Shown piece by piece: positions 36,788 through 47,844 of a stretch of DNA of 64,000 bases. The translations under genes and the position numbers were made by a program. The notes under the pieces are model-generated. The model was not told the DNA's origin, did no database searches, and was given only the letters and a program-made list of their open reading frames with translations. Source of the stretch: Pleurotus ostreatus/Saccharomyces cerevisiae fusant (Eukaryota > Opisthokonta); the NCBI GenBank assembly GCA_024196135.1, contig JAMQCK010000069.1:37626-101625 (forward strand). Direction: 5' to 3'. The stretch's first letter is position 1, and the number at the start of each line of letters is the position of its first letter.

Positions 36788-37591
36788 TCACTTTGGCGGT
36801 TCCTTGCCCGCGCGCTTGTACAGCTCCTTCACGCCTTCTTCCAGCACCAATCGACCATATGCTCGGTGAGCACGCTCAACCCTATGATAACCTTGTAGCA
36901 CGGCTCGTCGAAGATCCGAAATCACTCACCACTGCGGGATGACCTTGCCATCCCCTCCGAAGAAATGGTAGTCATGCCCAGCCGAGAAGCCCACCAGCAC
37001 CGTCTCCGGGTCCTCAGTGGGCTTCACAACCGTCTCGTGTCGCCCGCCCTCCATCAGGCGCCACGGGTACCCCCAGCGCGCGATCTTCTCGAAGAACTCG
37101 ATGGGCTCTGGCGGCAGACGCCACTTGTACAGCGCGTATCCCTTCTCATCGGGCGGGTGTACGATAGTCAGCGCGCCGCCCACGACCTCCTCTCCTGCTT
37201 CCCATCGCGGTACCGTCGGATTCCCCTTCCCCGCGGACTTGCCAATGAGATCGCCCTCCAGTCGCATCAGCCGACTGCGCAAGCACGCATCCGCCCAGGC
37301 GCGGGACGCCTCCTTGAGGTCGCGGGGCAGCAGGTCTGCAGGGACGCGCGCGTAGAACTCGACGGCTTCGCCATCGGGGCTGTAAATCTCCCTATTCGGC
37401 GCGTACCAGTTCTCGCCGCTGGCTGCTGGCGTGCGCAGAGGGGAGGACGGCGAAGGCGCATGCTCAGGATACGTGCGCTCGAGGCGGCGCACCTCCTTGT
37501 AGGCGTAGACGCCCAGGCCGACGTTCGCGGCGAGGGTGGTGTATAGGATCGTCCGGGTGGTGCGGGAGAGTCTGGAGGCGGCGCGGGACAT
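36788..37591 (-). CDS. Conserved fungal protein with N-terminal membrane anchor, function unknown
   Basis: Not assigned to a family. Exons 36930-37591 and 36788-36881 give 251 residues with matching phase (acceptor ATAG before GGTTGAG). The N-terminus is MSRAASRLSRTTRTILYTT, Arg- and Ser-rich without acids, followed by one hydrophobic helix (LAANVGLGVYAY); this would suit a mitochondrial inner-membrane signal-anchor, an inference. A globular part follows: VEFYARVPADLLPRD, LIGKSAGKGNPTVPRWE, YKWRLPPEPIEFFEKI, VGFSAGHDYHFFG. The end is GVKELYKRAGKEPPK. It neighbours ATP synthase epsilon, but unrelated PMT2 and fibrillarin are equally close, so context says little. Confidence 0.85.
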
Positions 37592-38410
37592 GGGTTGGGG
37601 GGAACAGAGCTTCAGTGTTGTGCATCATCAGAGGGGGCTGCTTTTGAGTGTGTCGGGGGCTGGACTTGGCGGGGAATATCATTTTGGTCACGAGCTTGCG
37701 GACGTCCTCCGCGGCTGCCCGCGTCAGTGGGGCGTCGTGTTTTGAGGCCGCGTTCGGCGTTGGGTAGAGTGCTGGAAGCGTCGCAGCATAGGTTTGATCA
37801 ACAGTTAGAATTTGCAGGTATAATAACACTCGTTAGCACCGGGCTATGTTCACCTCGAGTATCAGAGTCACTACGTCGTGAAGCGGGCTACCTGTGCTTC
37901 AACAGTCCTTTGGGCAGTCAAAGCGTGATCGTCTACTCGACACAACCATATGAGGTGCAGTGCAGCGAACTGCTGTCCAGGCAGATTGCAGTCGCGCCCG
38001 TCGGACGTCGTGTCAACCTCCAGTCTTGACCGGGTGACCTCTGTCGGGCATGGACGCTGCCTGTACCGATAGCAAGCAAATGCCATATGTACTGAGATCG
38101 CGCGCCGACTTCGCGATTTCACTCATACGCGATGTACAGAGGCCCGCGCTATACGCTCACCTCCGGAGCATAGACGCTGGCTATGATGGCAGGGGCACAT
38201 GGACAGAGTGTTGACCCACACCGCATTCGCGCCGGCTTGTATCAAAAGAGTTCGTGTTGACTGCAGTGGTCCGTCCAATTTTGGCGCGAAGGACGAAAGC
38301 CTAGGTTGCGGTTTCACGTATCACAGCGCCATGGTAGTGCATAAAGATTGATTATCTCCAACCACCGATGCTTTTGCACGACGAGCTATGGCGCGGCGGT
38401 ATGCCGGCGT
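37592..38410. other. Intergenic stretch, no gene seen
   Basis: Promoter of the 36788-37591 gene and 3' side of ATP synthase epsilon. A minus-strand frame at 37464-37829 overlaps the neighbouring gene's upstream region and has no recognisable domain. Confidence 0.5.
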
Positions 38411-38719
38411 CTATGTTGATTTGGCAGCGGGCTCCTGGTTGAGCAGCACCTACGCGATCGTGTCAGTCAAAAATTCGACGTTGAGTCGGTTGGCTACGCA
38501 CCTGCTCGCCACCCTGGCCATTCTCCCACTTCTGGTATCTCACTGCGGTGAGACCACGCTTCTCCGCGGCGATGCGCTTGTCCTCCTTCAAGGAGGCGCG
38601 CAGGGCGCGGGCCGTGATCTCGGTGAACTTGTTGTAGCTGCGTGAGCGAGGGTAAGCAGCAAGACCAGGCGTCAGAGCTCGGCGACATACGTGAAAACAC
38701 CACGCCACGTCGCGCTCAT
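38411..38719 (-). CDS. ATP15: F1Fo ATP synthase subunit epsilon (mitochondrial)
   Basis: Small subunit of the F1 central stalk in mitochondria (homolog of yeast Atp15), needed for assembly and coupling. Three short exons (38691-38719, 38502-38637, 38411-38449) sum to 204 nt and encode 67 residues, close to the family's usual 60-75. The protein begins MSATWRGVFTYNKFTEIT and continues ARALRASLKEDKRIAAEK and RGLTAVRYQKWENGQGG, all diagnostic. The end is EQVLLNQEPAAKST. As in the family there is no cleavable presequence. The start was fixed by joining a 29-nt first exon (AC before GTATGT) to the acceptor CACGCAG. Divergent from the 7-TM gene (328 bp). Confidence 0.95.
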
Positions 38720-39046
38720 TGTCGTCGAAGTATATGGTCAAGTCGGGGAAGAGAAGGACAACGGCGAGCAGGACATCCGAAAACGGCCGGTAAGGCACGT
38801 GGCCGCCATCATCCAAGCTCTCCCACGGTTCGACTTCCAACCACCAACTGAACTTGCCTCTTACGACGTGATCATACGCTCTTCCATTCCCCTGCACACG
38901 CGCAACGCCTTACTCTTTGCTGCCCACTGTAAACCTCTTCTCTGCGGGCATAATTCAAAGCCATCCGCTGCCTTCGAATGCGAATCTGAACGTCATCAGG
39001 CTGTTGCCAGACACATGTTCTACTATCATTTCCCCGTCTACCGCAA

Positions 39047-40583
39047 ATGCTTTTCGATCTCTCTTGTCTGAGAAGATTCGTTGTTACTACTGCTGTTGAT
39101 CTCGGCTTGTATGGTCAGTAGCCAACGCGCTTTTGGTGCTCACATCTTGAGCTCAGCTTCGTGAGTATCCAGGGGTCCAAACAGCGCTCTTTTTCACCGC
39201 TGCGAGTGCTCTCGCGTAAGTGGCTTCGCAGCAAAAATTAGTCAATCATTTCTCTGACCCAGATATACAGCCGGCAATCGCACACGCCGCAGATAGTCCA
39301 GGTTCCCATAATCATCCTTTTTCTATCCTCGACAATGGCCGCAATAGCGCTCATTCTCTTCTTCTGCACTCGTTTGACGAGCGAAGACCGATACTCGTAC
39401 GAGGATCTGGATCATCTGCACGTCTTGACCTCGGTCCTTTCGGTGGCGGATCGTATCAATGTGAGTGTCCATCCTTCGTATCTATATCCCTCTTCCGTTG
39501 GGCTAACGGGAAGCAGTACCTCCTGAGCGACCTGGTAATCGTATGGCGCGCATGGGTTCTTTGGCCAGACAGCCGCGTAGCGCGATGCGTGCTCGTGTTC
39601 TGCTTTGTTACGAGCATCGGTACGCCATCGCATTCTGGCGAGCCGCAAAGTTGGACCTGACGATCGTTACAGCGGGCGTCGGTGTCGAAGTTATACCGAC
39701 CCTTACTAGCCCTACGGCGTACGATTCTGATGGCCCGCGAACGCCCACCATAGCTATGGCGACCCCGCTCATAGCCACAAATCTCATCAGCACGGGCCTG
39801 ATAGGCGCGCGAGTATGGTGGGTCGACACTGCAACAATGTCGTCTTGAAGCGCGATACTGATACTGGCTATGCATAGGTACTACTGGCGGCATATCAGCA
39901 AATCCTTGGGTACTGAGAATAAGTCTCGGATCCAAGGCGTACTTCTGCTCTTACTCGAGTCGGGATTGATTTACTTGGGATTCTGCGTCGAGGGAGTTGT
40001 TTTTCATTCCTTCATGCTCTCAACTACTAATCCTAAATCCTATCACCTCGAAGCTCGCGATATACGTGGGCCTGATATACGATTGGAGGTGCGCCGCGCG
40101 TCGATCGGTCCTCCGAAATTGGTCGCCACTCGTTTTTTAGATCGCCGGACTCCCTGCAGCTCTACCACTACAGCGTCTTCTACAAAGCCCTGATTGATTC
40201 ACTGCATAATATCGCGGTTGGCTCGTTATCGTCCGATGACGGTTTCTGTCTCTGACCCACCCGTCCTTTAGGGAATATACCCCACCTTCGTCTTCCTCGT
40301 CGTCGCGGCCAAGCGCTCTACGGCCGAGACGATGCTCACCTCCGCGCAGCTTTCCAAGCCTATGAACTTCGCAAGGAATAGCGAGGCATCTGCGGAGGAG
40401 GAGAGCGGATCGATAGAACTCTCGGGGCATACTGACGGCTTTGAGGACCACGGCGCTGACTTCGACGCGGAGAACACCAACCTCATGCAGCGGCGTTCGG
40501 GGCCCTCAACGTCGGGGTCCGGATCGACGCGGCCAGAGAGTGACTTGCCTGGCGAGTCGGATAGCTTACTGCTTCGTAGATGA
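39047..40583 (+). CDS. Seven-transmembrane protein of a basidiomycete-expanded family
   Basis: Function unknown; predicted receptor-like plasma-membrane protein. The start (MLFDLSCLRRFVVTTA) comes from joining 39047-39113, 39173-39215 and 39271-39460, which restores LYGVQTALFFTAASALA and then VPIIILFLSSTMAAIALI. The exon at 39517-39619 gives YLLSDLVIVWRAWVLWP, the family's hallmark. Later exons give MATPLIATNLISTGLIGARVW, LLLLLESGLIYLGF and GIYPTFVFLVVAAKRS. A ~90-residue polar acidic C-tail ends DSLLLRR. Many agaricomycete genomes carry dozens of these. Not STE3-like, so not a pheromone receptor. The exon layout at 40080-40200 is the least certain part. Confidence 0.82.
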
Positions 40584-41126
40584 GGTGAGTGGTCCAATAT
40601 ATCTTCAACCCAGCTCACCCTGCACCGCGCAGGAAAGCACGCGTCACGGTTGAACTTCGTGACCTTTACAGACCATTGTTGAGTATGCTGCCTCATGGAC
40701 ACACGCATTCTTCGAAGGTGTCGCGTCGTTCCGGAGCCAATCCCTACTAGCTTTTGGCCCGGCCTAACTTATTGTGCTCTTCGCCTTCTGCAAACATGAC
40801 TATCAACTGGACAGTGCACGAATCTGTACTCACGACTACTGTACATCGCGATGACGAAGGGCTCACACATGAATCGATGCGGTTGCACGTCTGGCACCCT
40901 CCTTGCTTCTGCCTTGCATGTAACGCTGTAGCTGCATGGTCAGAAGGTACCCTCCGTCGATAGCGATCTGCCTCGCCCCCGCCATATCGAGGCAAGCGGT
41001 CCCAGGGACGAGTGTGCCGAGCGCTGCCGACCACGTTTGTGACGAACTTGCATGAGGCACTTGTAGTGTGAGTATAGAGAGACAGGCTTTTCTCGCGCCT
41101 CTACTATGGCGGTCGTGCTCTCCCGG

Positions 41127-41133
41127 TATAAAA
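41127..41133 (+). promoter_or_regulatory. TATA box of HMG gene C2
   Basis: TATAAAA, first base 102 nt before the ATG, as in C1 and C3. AGTGTGAGTATAGA lies ~60 bases upstream. Confidence 0.75.
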
Positions 41134-41228
41134 CCCAGCTCTCCAGGATGTCATCTCCAGTACATCGCAGCATCTCCAGCGCCTTCAGTGACTCCCTACG
41201 ACCCCCATAACCTCCCCAACCATCCGAA

Positions 41229-42174
41229 ATGCCCGTGCAGCAGTCCACCGCTAGCGCCGCGCGCGCCCTGTTGCGGCGATGCAAGCCGTATGGAGGTGCG
41301 TTCACGCCTTGCTTTGTCCCGTATCTTGCTTTGTTGACGCTGCTTCCCCAGCCCCGCTCGACAACAATGGCAAGCCCAAGGTTGCGCGCCCGCCCAACGC
41401 GTTCATCTTGTTTCGCTCCGACTACATCGCGAAGCATGAGGGAGACAAGCACCAGCGTAGTCTTAGCCAGGCTGCGGGGGCGACGTGGAACCTGCTGAGT
41501 GACGCGGAGAAGCTGCCGTACCAGCGCAAGGCGCAGGAGATCGCGGAGCGGTTCAAGAGGGAGAACCCCGATTACGAGTGGAACACGCCCAAGGCTTCCT
41601 CCTCCAAGTCCCCTCGGTCCCGCTCCAAGAAGTCCTCCCACTCCTCCTCTGCGTCGAGCTCGAAGACTCCTCGAACTAAGTCCGGCCGCGCTGCGAGCGG
41701 TGCGGCGGCGCCAGCCTCGCCGATCACCAACTCCGACGCGTCGACCATCGACTGGAGCGAGGCGGACCTATTCAGCGCCCCCTCGCCTTCCCCATCCTCC
41801 TGGAGCTGCTCCGCCACTACCTCTAGCTCCTGGGAGTCCGGCGCGCCCTCCCCAATTGTCGCCTTCACCGAGGACGACTTCGCGCTGCTCGCCGCGCCCT
41901 CCGCGGACGGGCCTGCGCTCATTCCCGAGGAGCCGGTCTTCTACCAGGCTGAGCCTGTCCTCGTTCCAAACGACCCGTACTTCTGCAACGAGGTGCGTAT
42001 CTATACACTGCTCCCGCTGGGCAAAACGCTCACGGACACTCCCAGACCTACTCCTACCCCACTGCCGACCCCAGCAGCCCCGAGTTTGCTGCTCAGCTCC
42101 AGCAGTTCGCTATCCTCCCGCACAGGCAGGATATCGTCCACAACACCTTCCTCTGCGACGGGAGCTTGTGGTAA
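41229..42174 (+). CDS. HMG-box protein C2 (MATA_HMG-type)
   Basis: Probable nuclear transcription factor, inverted near-copy of C1. Exons 41229-41295, 41352-41992 and 42046-42174 give 278 residues. The box starts VARPPNAFILFRSDYI and includes GATWNLLSDAEKLPYQ and RENPDYEW, identical to C1 except for a Ser/Thr change. The region after the box has diverged more (KSPRSRSKKSSHSSSAS). The C-terminus LPHRQDIVHNTFLCDGSLW differs from C1 at one residue. Intron 1 holds two CTTGCTTTGT words. Both arms keep open frames, so both copies are probably still expressed or were recently homogenised by gene conversion. Confidence 0.92.
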
Positions 42175-43182
42175 AAGAGGCGCACCCGTCATCGTTTCCC
42201 GTCACGACTCCCCTCCATTGTACTATGCTCTACCTTCACGACCTCGCACGACCTTTCATGCCCTCACGACCCTGGATGCCTTCCTTCTCTCGGAGTCCAT
42301 TGTATTATGCCTTTCCCCCTTTACTGTATCCGTAGCTCTCGTATCCTCGTTCTCGTCAATCTGACTCATTCTCGTCAATCGCACTCGTCTATTGTTCCTC
42401 TTTTGTCCATCCCTATTCAGCGAGCAAAGGGCGGTCCTTTTCCGGGTTATGAGATCGCATCGCAGCTTCGAACAAAGCAAGGCTCAGAGATTGAGTGCAG
42501 CGCTTGCAGATCCGATGCAGGTCGCTCTTGCTTTGTTCTTCGCATCAGGCAGATCCCGATTCTACCGTCTGGCAGGGTTTTGAGATCGCTCAAGTGTATC
42601 GGGGTATGAAGGCAATCTGAGCGAGTGCTGGAAGATCTGGATTGCATTGTAAAGTATAATAAAGTATCCGTGCTAGTAAGGCGCAGGCAGTGCGCGTATA
42701 GGCGCCGTGGTGAGCTCGATCGTAGTGCACAAAAGCCCACTAGCGCCGCAACTGATCGTCATCCTCGCCCATCGTCTACGCAGCGACCAGATTGATAGCA
42801 GTCGGCGATGAGCCAGCGAAGGAAGCACACCTTGAGGAGGTTGTGGTAGTTTGCATACGTCGCAGGGGCATTCGACGATATCGTGAAGGCGCACTTCATG
42901 CGGCGCATCGCGTATCCGCGCAAGCGTCATATATATTGACGAGCACCCCAGGTTCGTCAAAGAGCAACAGCAGATGAATCGCACGCGGTTGAGGCGAGCG
43001 GAGGCCCGTGTCGTGTCACGCTCGCCAAAGACCGTGACCGCAGCCGTGTGCTCGAGTCGTAAGCCGCGTGGGCGTCCGTGGCGCGCGCCGATGCAGTCTC
43101 GAGAGTGGTTTCCAGATCTGGCAGATGCGGCGAGAGCATCGAAGCAGCGAGCGAAGGCGAGCGAACGAGCCTTGATTCGAGC

Positions 43183-43475
43183 TCAGGTGCCACTTTGACG
43201 GTCCAATAAACGGCCCTCGAGCGACGTCGAATAGTAAAAGAACGCCCAACCGTTGCTTGAGGACTCCCGCGTCGGGAAGTGGCCGTTCTGCTGCACCCAT
43301 TGGGAAATGCTGAAGTTGTTGGAATGATGCGAGCGCGGTGGGGTTGAGGCCTTGCGGTGGCGGCGAGGGAGAGAGATGGCTTCGTGGCGAACGTATGCGA
43401 GGAATGCTTTGAGGCCGACGTATACGACGACGCTCGTGCCATGCGTTCTCGTATACGCTTTCAACGCCTCTCGGT
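43183..43475 (-). pseudogene. Family A relic A12, C-terminal part only
   Basis: Fragment most like A5/A6. In one frame, RR-stop-KRIRERMARASSY matches RRSKRIAERMARASSY with a TGA replacing the Ser codon. After a frameshift, WVQQNGHFPTRESSSNGWAFF and STSLEGRLLDRQSGT match the A5 end. The signature has lost Phe (ESSS for FSS) and Asp (NGW for NDW). The exons coding for the CPxSG and N-x8-A parts are not found upstream, so it is a truncated dead copy. Confidence 0.85.
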
Positions 43476-44480
43476 CGCTCATGGTACTTAGCAGAAGACG
43501 TCAGGGTTGGTGGCGTCGACGGTGCGGGAGGGAGACGAGGGTGGCCCGAATCCGATTGATGCGTTGTTCGCGGTCACGCCAAGATCACGCGACCGTTCCG
43601 TCGCGCTGCGCGCGGAGCATATTGCCATAACATGTCAAACGCACACTACATGAAATACACCCAGCGTCATACAGGCGTTCTCAGTATACACAGACGCAAG
43701 GCCACCACAGAAGAAAGGTATATATGTACAGGGGGAAATCTCCAGAAGGAGATGAAAGTAAAAAAATTATCCACCGCCGCCGAAGCGACAATGGGGTCCA
43801 GTCACGAAGTGATCGTCCGACAAGCCACCGGGACGACTGTCTGCTGGAGCACCGAAGCGCCCAGGGGTTGATCGCGCACCCGAATGTGAAGGCCACAGGT
43901 TCTAGCCCACGACGTGCGGTGCGAGAGCGTACCGAAGTCAAGGTGGAATGATGGATCGGGACAGGACGCCGTCTGGAGGCAATACCCTTAGGTTGCGGAG
44001 TACATAAGACATTGCAACTTGAGCGCTGGTCCTTTGACGAGAGGTCGAGGTCGAGGCCGCCAAACTTCGAGAGCGGGAGAGGTCATTGGCCTGCCGGCCT
44101 CATTGCGTCGCCGCGCGATTAGAATGTCATTGGACGTCGCTTGTCCTTAGTCGTTCTGTTTGCATTGTTTTGACCATCGACGTCGACCATCGCACAGAGC
44201 CCTGGAGCAGCATCAGCGCCCGGAAATGATGGAATACAATTGACCTAACGCACCTCTGGCAACGAGCTGTACTTGTTTTGGTCACCCGGTCGCATTGTGC
44301 GCGTCAAAGCGTACGATACATTAAGGACTTGTCGAGTCTTGTAATGGGCTTCTCGACTTCATGGCCTGATTTCATTGCCACCTGGCGGCTCGTGAAGTTG
44401 AGGCCTTGGACGGCACAAGAATTGAGGCGAATAGATCTGATGATAACGGTCAGCCTACAGCTCGTGCGATAAAAGTAGCC

Positions 44481-45220
44481 GCGCACCATTGAGCAGCCCG
44501 GTCTCTGCAGCATTGGGCAAGCTCAAGGGTCATTGATGCTCTTGCGTAGCATCGGCATTGACTGGGTCAGGAGCTCGCTGTCGTTAAGATCTGATGACGC
44601 GAGTCAGCAAGCGAATCATGGAGGATGGTTGTGTAGCGTACCATTAACCGCCCGAGTGTCGCCTCATTGGGCTTCGGCCGAGTAAGCATTGACGGACTTG
44701 CAAAGCGTCGTGAGGTTGAGGAGACGAAGTCAAGGAGATCTGGCGGAAGGTCAGTGAGGGGAACGCCCAGAGCAGTCGAGTGGCGCACCTTTGAGCTGCC
44801 CGTCCCCTGTGGCATTGGGCCGACTCGAGGGGACATTGGTGCACTTGCCAAGCACCGTAAGCACTTGCCGTGGACTTAAATCGATCTGGCGCTGATGGTC
44901 AGCAATGAGAGCGCGTATACTTGGTGAGTGACGCACCATTGAGGGCCCCGAACACGGTGGCATTGAGCTACCTCGGGGCTATTGGCGGCACTTGCGAGCC
45001 GACAGAAGCTTGCAGGTCGTCTGGGCGACGAGGAGAGCTGATGGTCGAGGCTGGCGACGAGGTCTTGCCGCGTCATCCGAGTGGCGAGTCATTGGGCTGT
45101 CCGGTCGCTGCGGTGCTGGCATTGGACTGGCCCGAGAGAGCATTGACGGCACTTGCAAGCCATCGTCGGTGTCGGCGTCGGCGTCGGAATCGAGAGCGTG
45201 GTATGGCGGTTGGAATAGAG
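44481..45220. repeat. Degenerate ~150-bp tandem repeat, about 5 units
   Basis: Units start with GCGCACCATTGAG-like words at 44481, 44636, 44783, 44931 and 45084 (spacing 155, 147, 148, 153). Inside each unit, GGCATTGGGC then a C/TCGAGGG-like word then CATTGACGGCACTTGCAAGC recur. A GATCTG...GGTCAG block precedes the next unit. Units are diverged and hold no long open frame in common. Confidence 0.75.
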
Positions 45221-46083
45221 GAAGGCGGATGGCGAGTGCGGAGGGTGAAGGATGAGGGTAAGAGACAAGAGCGGGTGCCCATCAAACCCCAAGCACGCGT
45301 CGCTTATGTACGGCGCCCGCGGCGCCATCATTGCCCAAAAGGGGAACACATACACGTGGAGGTCACGTTACCAACCCCGCCTTTGTTCAACTTCAACTTC
45401 GACGCGTCATTGCACTGCAGATGCTACAGTGTAAGCCAGCCGGTGGCGCAAGTCGAGAGGCAGTCATAGCAAGTCATCTACCAGCGGAACGCTCTTTATC
45501 AGAGGCACCCATGTCTATCTCATAAGCATCCAGAATGAAAGGCCGAGGACCGGCGCGCAGGTGTGAGCGTCTACCCTGTCGGATCAGCAGATATCATAGT
45601 TTGGACCAAAGAAGGAAGCAATCACAGTACGTCACCGTGATGAGTCACTGTTCATTTGTTCCCTGGTACTCGTACCTCAAGTATTGAGACCTTTTGATTG
45701 ACGGTCGAGCATCTTGTCAAGTCGGAAGTGTCTCGCCTACCTTTGACGATGAGTCTTGTCTATATACCACCACGCTTTCACGACGTCGACATAGCCCGCA
45801 GACGAACCCTCGCCTTCATCGATGGTGATAGGATCCGGACCCCACTCCTTGCTTTGTTCCAGTTGGCTTCTGTAGTCAGAAGGCACCCTCCGTCAATGAC
45901 AAGTCTCGTTCTGCCGGCCCTCGCTCACCAAAACGGGACAAGAGCATCAGACTCGTGCCGTGCCGCGCCCTGCCGGCGCCTCGTGTGTGACGAACGGACA
46001 TGAGGACAGTTCAGTGTGAGTATAGAAAGTTGTCTCTTTCGCGCGCGACCACTATGGCAGTCCTGCAGGCGGAGATGCTCGCG

Positions 46084-46090
46084 TATAAAA
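46084..46090 (+). promoter_or_regulatory. TATA box of HMG gene C3
   Basis: TATAAAA, first base 102 nt before the ATG. The upstream AGTGTGAGTATAGA and the CCCCCATAACCTCCCC block just before the ATG are shared with C1 and C2. Confidence 0.75.
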
Positions 46091-46185
46091 ACTGGGCATT
46101 CAGGATGTCTCCCACAGCACAGCGCAGCGCTCTCAGCGACTTCAGCGACCCCGAACAACCCCCATAACCTCCCCGCCCGCTCTAC

Positions 46186-46913
46186 ATGCCCGTGCAGCAG
46201 TCCCGCTATAGCGCGCCCCAGACCATGTCCCGCAGCTCCCAGCCCTATGCAGGTGCGTCCCCACCTTGCATTGTCCGTAGATCATGCACTAACCCCATCC
46301 TGTCCAGTCCCTTCGAGCAGCCGCGACCCCGGTGCCGAGGCGAAGCGCCCGCCGAACGCGTTCATCGTCTTCCGCTCGTGGTACATCGCGAACCAGCATC
46401 CGCCGTCGGACAAGCAGCAGCGCGGGATCAGCAAGAAGGCGGCGACGATCTGGCACAACATGTCGGACGCGGAGAAGCTGCCGTTCGAGCGCCAGGCGCA
46501 GCAGATACATCTGCAGTTCAAGAAGGAGCACCCGGATTTTGACTGGAACAAGAAGACGCCGTCCCCCAAGTCCTCCCCCGTCCCATCGACGCGTAGCATG
46601 TCCGCCGCCTCGTCTAGCTCGAAGCAACCCGATCACTCGGGGCGCGGCGAGGGAAAAGGCACCGCGTCAGGTCAGGATTGGCCGACTCTCAGCGACAACG
46701 ATCCTTACTTCTCTCCTCCGGTGCGTGGCTACGCACATCTTCCCTGGGTACTATGCTCACATCTCCCTACAGGCATACACGCTCCCCGACTTCCGCGCGC
46801 AGGGCGTGAACATCGACCAGCTCTCCAAATACGCTATCCGCCCAAACAAGTTCGCCGATGCGAACTCTACCTTCCTCAGTGACAGCAGCTACTACCCTGA
46901 AGACGACTATTGA
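46186..46913 (+). CDS. HMG-box protein C3 (MATA_HMG-type)
   Basis: Probable nuclear transcription factor, diverged paralog of C1/C2. Exons 46186-46252, 46308-46720 and 46773-46913 give 206 residues. Exon 1 keeps the paralog start MPVQQS and the same intron 1 position and phase. The HMG box starts AKRPPNAFIVFRSWYIANQ and continues ATIWHNMSDAEKLPFER and KEHPDFDW. The middle Ser-rich region is much shorter than in C1/C2. The C-terminus (AYTLPDFRAQGVNIDQL, then NKFADANSTFLSD) still echoes the NTFLCDGS end of the others. The promoter architecture is the same as C1/C2. Confidence 0.92.
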
Positions 46914-47844
46914 GCAGCTTGTCGCGCTTCACGAACTCTCACGACCACTCCAATGTCGCTATTGGATCTTCCATTGTATGCTACCATCTCATACTGTATC
47001 ATAGGTCACGAATCTTCAGTCTCTTCCACCTCTGGCTCTTCTCGTCCACTTTCAGTGCACAAGGAACATACCTTCTGGGGCTACGAGACTTGGATATAGC
47101 TCTACAGATGAAGGCTTCATACTACTGCTTTGTCTTTCTCGATCTCGACGCGCTCATCGTCTGGAGCTACAGTCGACGTCCGTAGTTCTCAAGCGCAGAA
47201 GTACACGAGGTAAGCCATCTATGCTGTCTCCTCGAGCGTGCTCATTACTATCCCTGATCGCTTTCTCAGCCCCACGCGTATCTTCGCTTGCCTCGAAGTT
47301 CCCTTGTATGGGTCCCTATGGGCCCAAGAGGGCACGTGCGTCCCTCCCGCCTTTGACGCTGCCAAGCCTTTGTTGAACCTTGTCCAGCGTCTTCATGTCC
47401 CCGATCCCAGGTCGCGCCCTGCGATAAGCCTCTGACACGCTTCATTGTCCCTTTTCGTGGATGTTTTGCGATGTGCACTTCGACCTCCAACGGACTACAG
47501 GGCCCTCTCTGGGTCTCGAAGTCGAGCTCCAACTTGAACTCAAGAGCATCACCGGTCGCCGTCAACGCAGCTTTAGTACGCGCTACCACACGCGCTAACC
47601 CACGATGACCCGCCTTCACACCCAAGGCTATCAGCGATGATGGAAGCCTATCAGATCACGCACTTATCTAACCCACTCATCCGTGCGGGATGCGTATCCC
47701 GCCCTTTATCGAGGGCCCCGAGCACTTCATATACAGGCCCTTCCTTGGAGACGGCACTTCCCTTCGTGGCGCTCGCTTCCAGCCCCCGTCCCCGACGCTG
47801 CACGACCTTCTTAAGACGGTCATTGACCCTTCCACAACCCGGTC
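46914..47844. other. Intergenic stretch, no gene seen
   Basis: 3' side of C3 and promoter of the permease. Short frames only. Confidence 0.5.

Larger units (their letters stand above)
40932..42485 (+). repeat. Right arm of the ~1.6 kb inverted repeat (HMG gene C2)
   Basis: Inverted copy of 30005-31645, with the same promoter, exon-intron layout, downstream tail and CTTGCTTTGT words. Differences include missing codons in the Ser/Ala-rich middle and absence of the 20-bp repeat array. Confidence 0.85.
42175..46185. other. Gene-free 4 kb between C2 and C3 with relic and tandem repeat
   Basis: Contains the end of the right repeat arm (to 42485), a family A pseudogene (43183-43475) and a ~150-bp tandem array (44481-45220). 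The C3 promoter, from about 45840, resembles the C1/C2 promoter region. ACAAAG-type words occur at 42470, 42527 and 45848. I found no intact gene. Confidence 0.65.

Noticed and set aside
30390..46913. HMG genes plus a 7-TM protein read as a mating-type (MAT) locus
   Set aside because: The 7-TM protein has the YLLSD/WRAW family motif, not STE3 features, and there is no homeodomain pair, pheromone precursor or MIP gene.
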